Source: a virus | Strand: one strand, 5' to 3' | Length of the DNA: 26,867 nucleotides | IMG/VR virus record: IMGVR_UViG_3300030117_000228 | Span: 18,856-45,722 of that record | Shown here: positions 15,101 through 22,585 of the stretch, one piece after another | Numbering within the stretch: position 1 is the first letter of the stretch | Layout of the letters: the number at the start of each line of letters is the position of its first letter | Notes under the pieces: generated by a model | What the model saw: the letters and a program-made list of their open reading frames with translations, nothing else | The model's database searches: none | What the model was told of the DNA's origin: nothing | Made by a program: the position numbers and the translations under genes

Positions 15101-16719
15101 TTATGGTGCAAGCAGAAACAGAGAGAGAAGAAGCCACAACAGCACAACCAACAGTAACACCGACTCCAGCAGATATTGACTACGAAGGCGTAGTAGCAGG
15201 TGAAGCTGCACGTATGGCAGAACAAGGTTTTCCGGCAAGAACACCGGACGGTATTGGCACTGGACCACTTCCTAGTGCCACACTTACAACTACTGGACCA
15301 AGGTCTAGCCCAATTATGGCTGGCGGCTCAAACGTAGGACAACTAAGCACAGGTCGTCCAGCGACTACGGGTGACATTGCTAGATTGTTTGGGCAAGAAA
15401 CTAAAAGACTATCTCCAACAGGCACGGTGACTAGTTTTGACCCAGCAGGTGTTGGTTTTCCTGTTGGCACAAGATTATCTCCTGTAGAAGAACAACTATC
15501 AGATTCAATGCGCATGGAACGTATTGATGCGCCAACAACAACAGTGCAAAATATTTCAGAGGTTCCAGTTATTACAGTAGCAAATATGGGTGGTGCGTTT
15601 AGAGATGCTCAAGGTCGTCGCTCTAATCGTTATGCACAAATTGGGGATGATTTATTTAGATTTAAAAGAGATGGAACACTAGCTTCTGAACCAGCCAGAA
15701 ATTTAGATACTCTTGCAATTCGTAATGATGGCAGTAGTGTTATGAGTAGAACAACATCTCTTTTACAACAGCCTGTAGAAATGTCAACTCCAATGTCACG
15801 TCCAACAGCACTTGAACGCGATGTAGGCGCACGTCTTCTTCCATCAGATAGAAGGCTCATTGAAATTGCAAGGGAAGAGGAGCGTCGTCGTCAACCAAGT
15901 TCATTTGAAGTTCAAGCTATGGCAGACCGTGACGACAGTCCGTCACTTACCCCAGCGGAAATCGAAGCACAGGCAGACCGTGACTTTAGTAACCAGTTGA
16001 TAAGAGATGAACAAAACAGACAGGCAGAGATTGAGCGTGAAAGATTTGAACGTGAAGAAAGACGAGTTGCCGCAGAAACAGAGAGAAGAAATAGAGAAGA
16101 ACAAGAAGAAAATGTAAGGCAAGGACGAGGTAATATTGTCACAGATAGTTCTGGTCGTCCTGTAACTTCCCGAAGCACAGGTCGTGCGGTGACAACAGCT
16201 AGAGGTCAGCAACTTCGTGAAAGAGATGCTGCAGGTAATGCTGCTATTGAGCGTCAAGCAGACGCGTTGCGTAAAGACGCAGACGATAGAGAACGTGCAG
16301 AGGCAAGTCGCAGAAGTGAACAACGAGTGCAAGAAAAAATTGCATCAGGTGTTGACCCCGAAGCTGCTGCATTTGAAAGTGGCGGCAATGAACCTAGTGG
16401 TGGCACATATTGTTGCACCGCATCGTGGAAGCGTAATCAGATGACCATCACAGAAATTAAAGAACTGCGTAGGTGGCATCGTCAACAGTCCAGTATGTGG
16501 CAAGAGGGATATGATATCTGGGGCAAGTGGGTTGCAGATAATCTTGTTGCCAAATCAGATTGGTCAGCATCCGTTGTTAAGGATGTGTATGAAGCATTCA
16601 TTAATAAAAAGTATACTGTAAAGGGCTTGATTGGTCTGTCAGTAATTATTCCTGGCGTGTATGCCACAGCTATTTATCGGAGAATAAAGAACTATGGACG
16701 AGTTACTTGCACTAATTAG
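12166..16719 (+). CDS. Giant multi-domain internal virion protein (1517 aa)
   Basis: The longest gene in the window. Residues 1-155 look like a lysozyme or transglycosylase fold: AIEAHE with Glu20, then NPSSAFGPRQIT (44-54). A Gly-rich hydrophobic segment spans about 240-305. Residues 370-558 hold a domain ending WTQVGMNPYRGSYFYD and ADEVIQVGPLVLAK, which I recognise as one of the large polyvalent protein-associated domains. Next comes QLSEGEFVMPADVVRYHG (about 640-660), a block common in marine phages, then Pro/Gln-rich disorder, a charged coiled coil (1238-1395) and a C-terminal domain from GGTYCCTASWKR (1412) with two Trp-rich helices. I infer a protein packaged in the head and ejected into the cell. 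Confidence 0.8.
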   Translation: MSIFKKHSRKEVVRAIEAHEVGPYKDTKEGWPYIFTGVSRKKNPSSAFGPRQITYSTINNAIAAYKDRGNELSPELQAYADKLIAQGKNKVNLDQGAAKFYSEAGIGIKREATAEDRASFGSFGTGFIPREDHEKYYDEIADIVFDEKLREAKALGVTDHNGFLRVYHGSENPENNLDYQDKVNRYLEDPSLIGRKPGLFGMGMTVPIFGKQIGFNEGGDVPASEQTDKLLSKENVKDAAMFGAEFIPGVGEALAIKRTSDALDKKDYLGAGIEATAGLLGIIPGVGDLAGKGLRTATKAFRKADVEEAEKLIDNPDLLKKWEKDNTLPESQRQKNIPEAEKAAEDLYQGEITSKEARTRIKEAFPEPELYTANTMPDMPTVTEVAGSMGKKALTKGIVGVKGFDLEAGQRLGARLDIPAYNRFDKWVVSIHDGNSSKGKVVGYGQAIRLKNIKFGSDPKIALNIARGKTFSPKKGKDVPFGKSTIARVYGDYVPEDPYELQDFARKILADKDSGWTQVGMNPYRGSYFYDKATGNLVTSADEVIQVGPLVLAKNVVGLGMDKKPTLSEVKEVLSTPVARTKDGKLRTFNVGGDVSMQKQMELFNEGGLMDEGGTMDPISGNDVPVGSLQKEVRDDIPAQLSEGEFVMPADVVRYHGLDKMMALRDEAKAGLARMEAMGQMGNADEATIPDGIPFNMDDLIMDDEPMQMQVGGFVPQLQPYTSLQGQQPTGFVQLQETAPVQERIASPYAIAESPQQTGELITAEQLVPRVQTEFKTYVNAQGQTLQIPFINGQPLYPIPPGYTLQSVDAQQDPVQREQTVQAPAQPVQRDDPSDTQDTPQGGVAVFGGTVSDGRIIGATKYDLSYSSSGETAPGLLGALTGRFDRVTLTRRDGKKATMSRDLYNRLKEDRTSPETTQIINQLFNYTDAANQQINQSTGLERGFLGFGGNRKELENSAAREIYEDLGLEYKNQPLAEALMVQAETEREEATTAQPTVTPTPADIDYEGVVAGEAARMAEQGFPARTPDGIGTGPLPSATLTTTGPRSSPIMAGGSNVGQLSTGRPATTGDIARLFGQETKRLSPTGTVTSFDPAGVGFPVGTRLSPVEEQLSDSMRMERIDAPTTTVQNISEVPVITVANMGGAFRDAQGRRSNRYAQIGDDLFRFKRDGTLASEPARNLDTLAIRNDGSSVMSRTTSLLQQPVEMSTPMSRPTALERDVGARLLPSDRRLIEIAREEERRRQPSSFEVQAMADRDDSPSLTPAEIEAQADRDFSNQLIRDEQNRQAEIERERFEREERRVAAETERRNREEQEENVRQGRGNIVTDSSGRPVTSRSTGRAVTTARGQQLRERDAAGNAAIERQADALRKDADDRERAEASRRSEQRVQEKIASGVDPEAAAFESGGNEPSGGTYCCTASWKRNQMTITEIKELRRWHRQQSSMWQEGYDIWGKWVADNLVAKSDWSASVVKDVYEAFINKKYTVKGLIGLSVIIPGVYATAIYRRIKNYGRVTCTN

Positions 16720-16888
16720 AGAGCGTTATATGTCGCTTTCTGAAGAAGAAAAAGATGATATCCGTCGTCTTATGGGTACACAAGAAGGTCGCGTACTTGC
16801 AAAGTTACTTGGCCCTGACCTAATGCAACAAATTCGCTTGAAGCCACCACAGGGTGCTTCTCGCAAACGTGGACTAGCAGCACGTTAA
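16694..16888 (+). CDS. Small helical acidic-basic protein (64 aa)
   Basis: ATG 16694 has a GGAG ribosome site inside the preceding gene. The product runs MDELLALIRERYMSLSEEEK, RRLMGTQEGRVLAKLLGP, and ends in a basic tail (SRKRGLAAR). It looks like a small helical bundle. I recall similar proteins in this location, between the large internal protein and the scaffold, in marine phages. Function unknown; a head-assembly accessory is likely from position. Confidence 0.7.
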   Translation: MDELLALIRERYMSLSEEEKDDIRRLMGTQEGRVLAKLLGPDLMQQIRLKPPQGASRKRGLAAR

Positions 16889-16954
16889 ACAGCTAGATTA
16901 ACTGGCCTACCCATCCCCCTGCATGGCTACGATGGCCCCAGATAGGAGAAACCT

Positions 16955-17809
16955 ATGAACGACACAATCATGGCTGAAGAAATGAAGCCGCAAGAAACTA
17001 AGGCATTTGTATCAAAGCCGTATAGTAACGATGAGCGTATCAAGAAAGAAGAAGAACAACTTGAACAGCTTATGAAAGAACAAAAAGGTGAGGTTGAAGA
17101 AGTTGAAGAAGAACCTGCCTCATCTGAAGAAAAGACATTTAAGAAACGCTATGGTGACTTGCGTCGTCATACACAAGAAAAAGAAAAAGATTTTCAAAAG
17201 CAACTAGAAGAACTCAAGTCACAACTTGACACTGCTACTCGTAAAGAAATGAAGTTGCCAAAGTCAGACGAAGACCTTGAGGCTTGGGCAAAGGAATATC
17301 CAGATGTTGCTGCTATTATTGAAACTATTGCTGCCAAAAAGGCTCAAGAACAAGCTAGAGAACTTGAGGATAAGTTTAAGGCAGTTGATGAAATGCAGTT
17401 CAACGCCAAGCGAGAAAAGGCAGAAGCAGAACTAATGCGACTGCATCCTGACTTTGATGAGATTAGGGATAGCGATGACTTTCACGAGTGGGCTGACGAA
17501 CAGCCTAAGTGGGTACAGGAAGCACTGTATGAGAACGACAATGATGCTCGTTCTGCTGCCCGTGCTATTGACTTGTACAAGTCGGACAGAAACATCACGA
17601 CTAAGAAAAAGTCAAAAGGCAACGCAGCAGAAGCTGTCACATCAAAGAATACTAGAAGCAAGCCGCAAGAGAATGAGGCATCTTCTTATCTAAAAGAATC
17701 TGAAGTGCAGAAGATGTCACCGCAAGAATACGAAAAGCGGTCAGATGAAATTATGGAAGCAATCCGTGCCGGTAAATTTGTCTACGATATTTCGGGGTCT
17801 GCACGATGA
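16955..17809 (+). CDS. Scaffolding protein
   Basis: A 284-residue, highly charged, coiled-coil protein with a GATAGGAG ribosome site. Glu/Lys-rich helices dominate (KKEEEQLEQLMKEQKGEVEE; YGDLRRHTQEKEKDFQKQLE), followed by LHPDFDEIRDSDDFHEWADE, a segment seen in podovirus-type scaffolds, and a Lys-rich middle. It precedes the capsid gene, as scaffolds usually do. It should guide capsid assembly and leave the prohead. No protease gene is seen nearby, so it may exit intact. Confidence 0.85.
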   Translation: MNDTIMAEEMKPQETKAFVSKPYSNDERIKKEEEQLEQLMKEQKGEVEEVEEEPASSEEKTFKKRYGDLRRHTQEKEKDFQKQLEELKSQLDTATRKEMKLPKSDEDLEAWAKEYPDVAAIIETIAAKKAQEQARELEDKFKAVDEMQFNAKREKAEAELMRLHPDFDEIRDSDDFHEWADEQPKWVQEALYENDNDARSAARAIDLYKSDRNITTKKKSKGNAAEAVTSKNTRSKPQENEASSYLKESEVQKMSPQEYEKRSDEIMEAIRAGKFVYDISGSAR

Positions 17810-18474
17810 GTGTAATATTTAAACCCCAAAAAGACATGGAACTGTTTGCTCCGTTTGGTCCGACGATGGGATACTATCGTATGCCAAAGGAACTTGTAGA
17901 CAAACTGAACAGTAAGATGTCTGACAAACTTCAAGACTATTCCGACAATCTTGTTGGCAAAGTGTCTGAGGAGTTAGCGTTTGACGAAGAAATAGTAAAG
18001 ATTGCCCAAGAAGGTTTAGGGCAATTTGTTGGACAATATCAAGCATACACGGAATTAAGAAACTCTTTTGGCGCAAAACCTCTTGATATTGATAACTATA
18101 ATTACGGACTACAGATTGTTTCGGGCTGGTTTGTACGCCAGTTTGAAAACGAATACAACCCTCTTCACATACATACAGGCTCTCGCCTATCGTGTGTAGG
18201 TTACTTGAAACTGCCGGAAGGCATTGAAGAGGAATGGGAAGAAGACTACAAAGACCATCACCCTTCTAACGGCCACATTCAGTTTGCTAGTGGTACAGCT
18301 TCGGGCTACACTTGTACAAACTTTATTGTAAAACCACAAGTTGGAGACTTTTATGTCTTCCCTTCTCAACTGTTTCACTGCGTGTATCCATTCTATACGA
18401 AGGGAGAACGTAGGTCTTTCAGCATGAACATGAATTTTCTTGAAGTGCCGAAAGAAAAAAGTGTTGACAAATAG
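17806..18474 (+). CDS. 2OG-Fe(II) oxygenase
   Basis: A 222-residue member of the Fe(II)- and 2-oxoglutarate-dependent oxygenases (the type often found in cyanophages). The cupin core shows NPLHIHTGSRLSCVGYLKLP with His121 and His123, then DFYVFPSQLFHCVYPF with the distal His191, and GERRSFSMNMNF with the Arg (202/203) expected to bind the 2OG carboxylate. Metal ligands follow an HxH...H pattern rather than HxD...H, as I recall for this subfamily. It lies between the scaffold and capsid genes, overlapping the scaffold stop, so a capsid protein could be its hydroxylation target, though this is only inferred. Confidence 0.85.
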   Translation: MSVIFKPQKDMELFAPFGPTMGYYRMPKELVDKLNSKMSDKLQDYSDNLVGKVSEELAFDEEIVKIAQEGLGQFVGQYQAYTELRNSFGAKPLDIDNYNYGLQIVSGWFVRQFENEYNPLHIHTGSRLSCVGYLKLPEGIEEEWEEDYKDHHPSNGHIQFASGTASGYTCTNFIVKPQVGDFYVFPSQLFHCVYPFYTKGERRSFSMNMNFLEVPKEKSVDK

Positions 18475-18491
18475 TTATTTTTTAGTATAAC
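18464..18491 (+). promoter_or_regulatory. Sigma70-type promoter P2 for the capsid gene
   Basis: TTGACA (18464-18469) and TATAAC (18486-18491) are separated by 16 bp. The -35 box lies inside the last codons of the oxygenase gene. It would give the capsid gene high, separate transcription. Confidence 0.65.
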
Positions 18492-18499
18492 TATAGTCA

Positions 18500-18692
18500 T
18501 CAAAGGTGTAAGTAGGTTCGCTACCCGCTCACACCACTCTGCAAACAATACAGTCTTACGGATTACCTGACGAGCATGGCCCGTTGAACATTCGGTCGGC
18601 CAACTGAATAGAATACGCACCCATTGTGAATCAGCCTCTGATTAGTCTGGTAAGTTTGCATCTGTTAAAATGCCTAAATAGGAGATAACATC
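18500..18692 (+). promoter_or_regulatory. Structured 5' leader of the capsid gene
   Basis: About 190 nt without a gene. GGTGT (18505-18509) pairs with ACACC (18531-18535), enclosing GTAG/CTAC (18512-18515/18521-18524). Later AATCA (18629-18633) pairs with TGATT (18639-18643). A TAGGAGAT ribosome site ends the leader. The hairpins could stabilise this abundant mRNA. The first one resembles a T-arm but lacks the rest of a tRNA. Confidence 0.5.
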
Positions 18693-19790
18693 ATGGCTTT
18701 TTCAACCGCAGCCGGGTATGGTAATCTTCCTAACGGTAATTTTTCGCCCGTCATTTACAGCAAACAGGTGCAACTTGCTTTCCGCAAGGCATCTATTGTT
18801 GAGGCAATCACCAACAATGACTACTTTGGTGAAATTGCACAAATGGGTGATTCCGTTAAGATTATCAAGGAACCCGAAATCACGGTTAAGGAATATGCAC
18901 GTGGTACGACTATCACGCCGCAAGACCTTGACGACGAAGACTTCAACCTGACCATCGACAAAGCTAATTACTTTGCGTTTAAGGTTGATGACATTGAAGA
19001 GGCGCACAGCCACGTAAACTTCCAAGCATTGGCAAGTGACCGTGCTGCCTACCGCCTTGCTGACCAGTTTGACCAAGACGTTCTTGGCTACCTGTCAGGC
19101 TTTAAGCAGTCTGCCATTCATGGTGCTGCTAACACTGTTAACGATACCGTTAACGGCTCAAAGGCTGTTTCCACTGCTTCCAGTGGCTCCAACCTTGTAG
19201 GTGCTGAACTGCTGGCTTCCATGTCGCTTGACGCATCTGACTTTACCAATACCTCTGGCACTGCTGGTGCCGCTAATAGCTGTATTGGTGTAGAGCCACG
19301 TGCAGGTGGCGCAACGGCTGCTAAGTCCGGTACTGCCGGTAACGCATTCCCGCTGCAAATCATTGCACGTATGTCACGTCTTATGGACCAACAAAATGTT
19401 GACACCCAAGGACGTTGGCTCGTTCTTGACCCGGTTTTCATTGAAGTTCTGAAGGATGAGGACTCACGTCTTCTGAACGCTGACTTCGGTGGTTCTGGAC
19501 TCCAGAATGGTCTTGTAATCAATAACCTTCACGGTTTCCAAGTTTACTCGTCTAACAACCTGCCGTCGCTGGGTACTGGCCCTGCAACTACCGGCGGTGT
19601 TAACTCGTCAAACATGGGTATCATCGTGGCTGGTCATTCGTCTGCTGTTGCAACTGCAGAGCAGATTAACAAGACTGAAACCTACCGTGACCCGGACAGC
19701 TTCGCTGATATTGTCCGTGGTATGCACCTGTATGGTCGCAAGATTCTTCGTCCTGAAGCAATCGCTACTGCGGCATACTGCTTGGCTTAA
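18693..19790 (+). CDS. Major capsid protein
   Basis: A 365-residue protein with its own promoter and a TAGGAGAT ribosome site. It starts MAFSTAAGYGNLPNGNFSP and continues SKQVQLAFRKASIVEAITNN, MGDSVKIIKEPEITV and ADQFDQDVLGYLSGFK, followed by an insertion-like Gly/Ala/Ser region (about 145-210). RWLVLDPVFIEVLKDEDSRL and the C-terminal HLYGRKILRPEAIA complete a pattern typical of HK97-fold capsids of marine phages. It follows the scaffold and is free of tandem domains. I place it as the head shell from sequence pattern and context. Confidence 0.9.
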   Translation: MAFSTAAGYGNLPNGNFSPVIYSKQVQLAFRKASIVEAITNNDYFGEIAQMGDSVKIIKEPEITVKEYARGTTITPQDLDDEDFNLTIDKANYFAFKVDDIEEAHSHVNFQALASDRAAYRLADQFDQDVLGYLSGFKQSAIHGAANTVNDTVNGSKAVSTASSGSNLVGAELLASMSLDASDFTNTSGTAGAANSCIGVEPRAGGATAAKSGTAGNAFPLQIIARMSRLMDQQNVDTQGRWLVLDPVFIEVLKDEDSRLLNADFGGSGLQNGLVINNLHGFQVYSSNNLPSLGTGPATTGGVNSSNMGIIVAGHSSAVATAEQINKTETYRDPDSFADIVRGMHLYGRKILRPEAIATAAYCLA

Positions 19791-19804
19791 AGGGGGATTG
19801 AATT

Positions 19805-20299
19805 ATGGCTCTTGGTGATAATACTACCTCTGTAGCACGGGGTGTTGGCGCACGTGGGCGTCAACCATACATGATTCAGGCAGACCTGAACTTTGCAACT
19901 GCAGCAAGCGATAAGGGTACAGCCCTCGCTGCTAACGATGTAATTCCTGGCCTGACTGTCCCAGCGAATACCCTCATTCTCGCTGCTGGCTTTGAAGTAA
20001 CATCCGCACATACGGGTACTTCAACCGACACCGATTTTGACTTTGGTATCACTGGCGGTGACTTGGACAACTTTGTTGATGGCTTCGACTTTGACGGAGC
20101 ATCAGTAGGTGACTACGCATTTAAGGCAGGTCAAACTCCTGTTCTTATTGGTGGCACTTCTGACACCATCGACGTTGAAATCCAAGCCATGACAGGTACG
20201 ACAACAGGCGGTGTAATCCGCATGTTTGCCGTCTGCATGAACGTGGATGACACGGGTGACATGACTGCTAATGAAGTAGACCGTGACACTCTTGCCTAA
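19805..20299 (+). CDS. Putative capsid decoration / head protein (164 aa)
   Basis: Follows the capsid gene by 14 nt with an AGGGGG ribosome site. The sequence is Gly/Thr/Asp-rich and beta-rich: NDVIPGLTVPANTLILAAGF, then TSTDTDFDFGITGGDLDNF, then DTIDVEIQAMTGTTTGGVIR. It is acidic and without membrane segments. The position and beta-sheet character fit a protein that decorates or stabilises the capsid. I know of similar uncharacterised proteins after marine phage capsid genes. A stem-loop follows. Confidence 0.7.
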   Translation: MALGDNTTSVARGVGARGRQPYMIQADLNFATAASDKGTALAANDVIPGLTVPANTLILAAGFEVTSAHTGTSTDTDFDFGITGGDLDNFVDGFDFDGASVGDYAFKAGQTPVLIGGTSDTIDVEIQAMTGTTTGGVIRMFAVCMNVDDTGDMTANEVDRDTLA

Positions 20300-20306
20300 A
20301 TAATAT

Positions 20307-20330
20307 GGGGGGCGGCAGAAGTCGCCCTCC
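20307..20330 (+). terminator. Stem-loop after the head genes
   Basis: GGGGGGCG (20307-20314) pairs with CGCCCTCC (20323-20330) over eight pairs, one G-T, around an 8-nt loop. The following TAACTCTTT is not a real T-tract, so it may act as a weak terminator, attenuator or 3'-end protector for the capsid mRNA. Confidence 0.5.
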
Positions 20331-20350
20331 TAACTCTTTAAGGATTTCAG

Positions 20351-21076
20351 ATGGCGTACAACTACCTTGACATCACGAATGAAGTATTGGCCCGTTTCAA
20401 TGAAGTTGCATTGACGAGTTCTAACTTTACTACATCTCGTGGATTTCAGACGCAATGTAAAAATGCTGTGAACGACGCTATCAATTATATTTTTCAACGA
20501 GAGTTCGGGTGGTCATTTAGCCACGCATTACAAACCGAAACTCTTGTCGCTGGCACTACACGATATTCACTAGGTGCCACGGTATATAATGTGGACTATG
20601 AAACATTCCGCATAAGTAAAAACGACACTCTTGGCACAGCAGGTGTAAGCCTACGTGTCATGGAATATAAAGAGTATGTAGATAAGTACATTGACCAAGA
20701 GACTACCTCTGATGTGGGAGGTGTTCCTATCTACATATTCAGAACACCGGATAATAACTACGGACTGTTTCCGTACCCTGACAAAGCGTATGAATTAAAG
20801 TACGACGCATATATAAAGCCGACTGCCTTGTCTGCCGCTACGGATGCTCCAACAATTCCTGAACAATTTCGTCAGGTTATTGTAGATGGTGCAACAGCTT
20901 ACGGTTATCAGTATCGGGGCGAGGCGCAGCAATACGGCATTAACTTTGCCCGATTTGAAGAAGGCATTAAGCATATGCAAAGTCTGTTTATCAACAGAGA
21001 TTTTAGCTATGTGCGGTCAACATATCTTCCGCACTCACAAAGGTACGGCGTATCCATTTTCCCATCAGGAGCATAA
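20351..21076 (+). CDS. Head-to-tail adaptor / tail tubular A-like protein
   Basis: A 241-residue protein with AGGATTTCAG before its ATG. N-terminal LDITNEVLARFNEVALTSSN, the helix AVNDAINYIFQREFGWSFSH and the strand LVAGTTRYSLGATVYNVDYE match what I know of podovirus tail tubular protein A and related adaptors. They ring the portal and connect it to the nozzle. The downstream gene is a nozzle-like protein, which supports this. Its mid part (VGGVPIYIFRTPDNNYGLFP) is usual in the family. Confidence 0.8.
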   Translation: MAYNYLDITNEVLARFNEVALTSSNFTTSRGFQTQCKNAVNDAINYIFQREFGWSFSHALQTETLVAGTTRYSLGATVYNVDYETFRISKNDTLGTAGVSLRVMEYKEYVDKYIDQETTSDVGGVPIYIFRTPDNNYGLFPYPDKAYELKYDAYIKPTALSAATDAPTIPEQFRQVIVDGATAYGYQYRGEAQQYGINFARFEEGIKHMQSLFINRDFSYVRSTYLPHSQRYGVSIFPSGA

Positions 21077-21079
21077 CAC

Positions 21080-22585
21080 ATGGCTGATGAAGCACAACTT
21101 AGCCCCTTTGTGTTTGCTTGTCAGGGTGGTCTTGTACTTGACCAATCTACGTTTGCTATGCAACCGGGGATGGCACTTGAACTGCAAAACTTTGAACCAG
21201 ACATTAGTGGTGGCTACAGACGCATTTCAGGATACGCTAAATGGAATAGCAATATTGTTCCGCAGACAGCCGCATCCACAGAGCCTGTGCTTATGGTGGC
21301 ACTGTTTAACTCAAAAGTTATTGCGGCACGTGGAACTAAAATATTTGAAGCTGGTACAACCGGCTCATGGTCAGAGATAGACACAGGTAGGACAAGTGCT
21401 GGACGCTATACATTCTTTAGGTACAATCTCGCAGGAACAGATTTTATCATATGGGCAGACGGTGCTAACCACGCTACTAAGTATGACGGCACAACCCTTA
21501 CAGACATCAATGCATCTGGCGCACCAGCTAATCCAAAGTTTGTAACAGGATTTAAAGACCACCTGTTTTTTGCTGGTGCATCCAGTACACCACAGCAGCT
21601 TACGTTTACTGCACCATTTACTGACAACGATTTCAATTCAAGTAATGGTGCGGGTACAATTAAAGTAGACAGCAATATTACCGGACTGTTTCCGTTTCGT
21701 GATGCACTGTTTATCTTTTGTGAAGAACGTATATTTAAACTAACAGGCACAGGTATTTCTACTTTTGTTGTACAGCCCGTGACCAGAGAGATTGGTTGCC
21801 TTAACGGATTTACCATCCAAGAATTTGCAGGTGACATTGTATTTCTTGGGCCTGACGGTCTTCGTACAGTGGCTGGTACTGAAAGAATTGGTGACGTTGA
21901 ACTTGGCACGATTAGTCGTCCTGTACAGAAACGGTTTCAAGAACTTACGGACGTAGATGAATTTACAAGTTTAGTTATACCAGACAAAACGCAGTATCGT
22001 ATTTTCTTTAGTAATGCCGCTACAGCACGAGCATCAACAGAAGGCATAATTTGTGTGCGACGTGGCGAGGGTTACGAGTTTGGTGATACTCTAGGCATTA
22101 GAGCAAGTGCAACAGACTCTACTGTAGTAGCTGGCACTAGCTTTATTCTACACGGCGACTTTGATGGATTTGTGTACAGGCAAGAGCAGGGCAACGACTT
22201 TGACGGCAGTCAAATAGTTGGCAAGTATCGTTCACCCGACCTGACTATGGGTGATGCTGGTATACGCAAGAACTTTCAGCGTGTAATTATTAACTATGCA
22301 CCTGAAGCTGCAGTGAACGCAGATTTGTTTCTCCGGTATGACTATGAGGCACCGGACGTAGCAAGACCCGCAGCATACCCGTTTGATACAGCCACCGTTG
22401 TTGCTGTGTATGGTTCGGCCCTATATAATACCTCAACGTATGGTGGTCAGACAAACCCATTGGTAAGACAGCCTGTAGAGGGTTCAGGTTTTGCGGTAGC
22501 ACTACGAGTAAATGACAGAGGCACATCTGCACCATACTCACTAAAAGGTTTTCAATTAGAATTTGACGCAGGAGCAAGAAGGTAA
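21080..22585 (+). CDS. Tail nozzle-like protein (501 aa)
   Basis: The protein begins [18 protein letters not shown], then [20 protein letters not shown], and continues in repeated beta-strand blocks resembling propeller blades ([60 protein letters not shown]). This layout and its location after the adaptor suggest the nozzle of a short tail, comparable to T7 gp12 or P22 gp10. Only four bases separate it from the adaptor gene. The exact family is not certain, but a tail-tube tip role is likely. Confidence 0.8.
   Translation: MADEAQLSPFVFACQGGLVLDQSTFAMQPGMALELQNFEPDISGGYRRISGYAKWNSNIVPQTAASTEPVLMVALFNSKVIAARGTKIFEAGTTGSWSEIDTGRTSAGRYTFFRYNLAGTDFIIWADGANHATKYDGTTLTDINASGAPANPKFVTGFKDHLFFAGASSTPQQLTFTAPFTDNDFNSSNGAGTIKVDSNITGLFPFRDALFIFCEERIFKLTGTGISTFVVQPVTREIGCLNGFTIQEFAGDIVFLGPDGLRTVAGTERIGDVELGTISRPVQKRFQELTDVDEFTSLVIPDKTQYRIFFSNAATARASTEGIICVRRGEGYEFGDTLGIRASATDSTVVAGTSFILHGDFDGFVYRQEQGNDFDGSQIVGKYRSPDLTMGDAGIRKNFQRVIINYAPEAAVNADLFLRYDYEAPDVARPAAYPFDTATVVAVYGSALYNTSTYGGQTNPLVRQPVEGSGFAVALRVNDRGTSAPYSLKGFQLEFDAGARR

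Noticed and set aside
18505-18538. Possible tRNA 3' half before the capsid gene
   Set aside because: A GTTCG loop and a terminal ACCA are present, but no matching acceptor 5' strand, D-arm or anticodon arm is found upstream.
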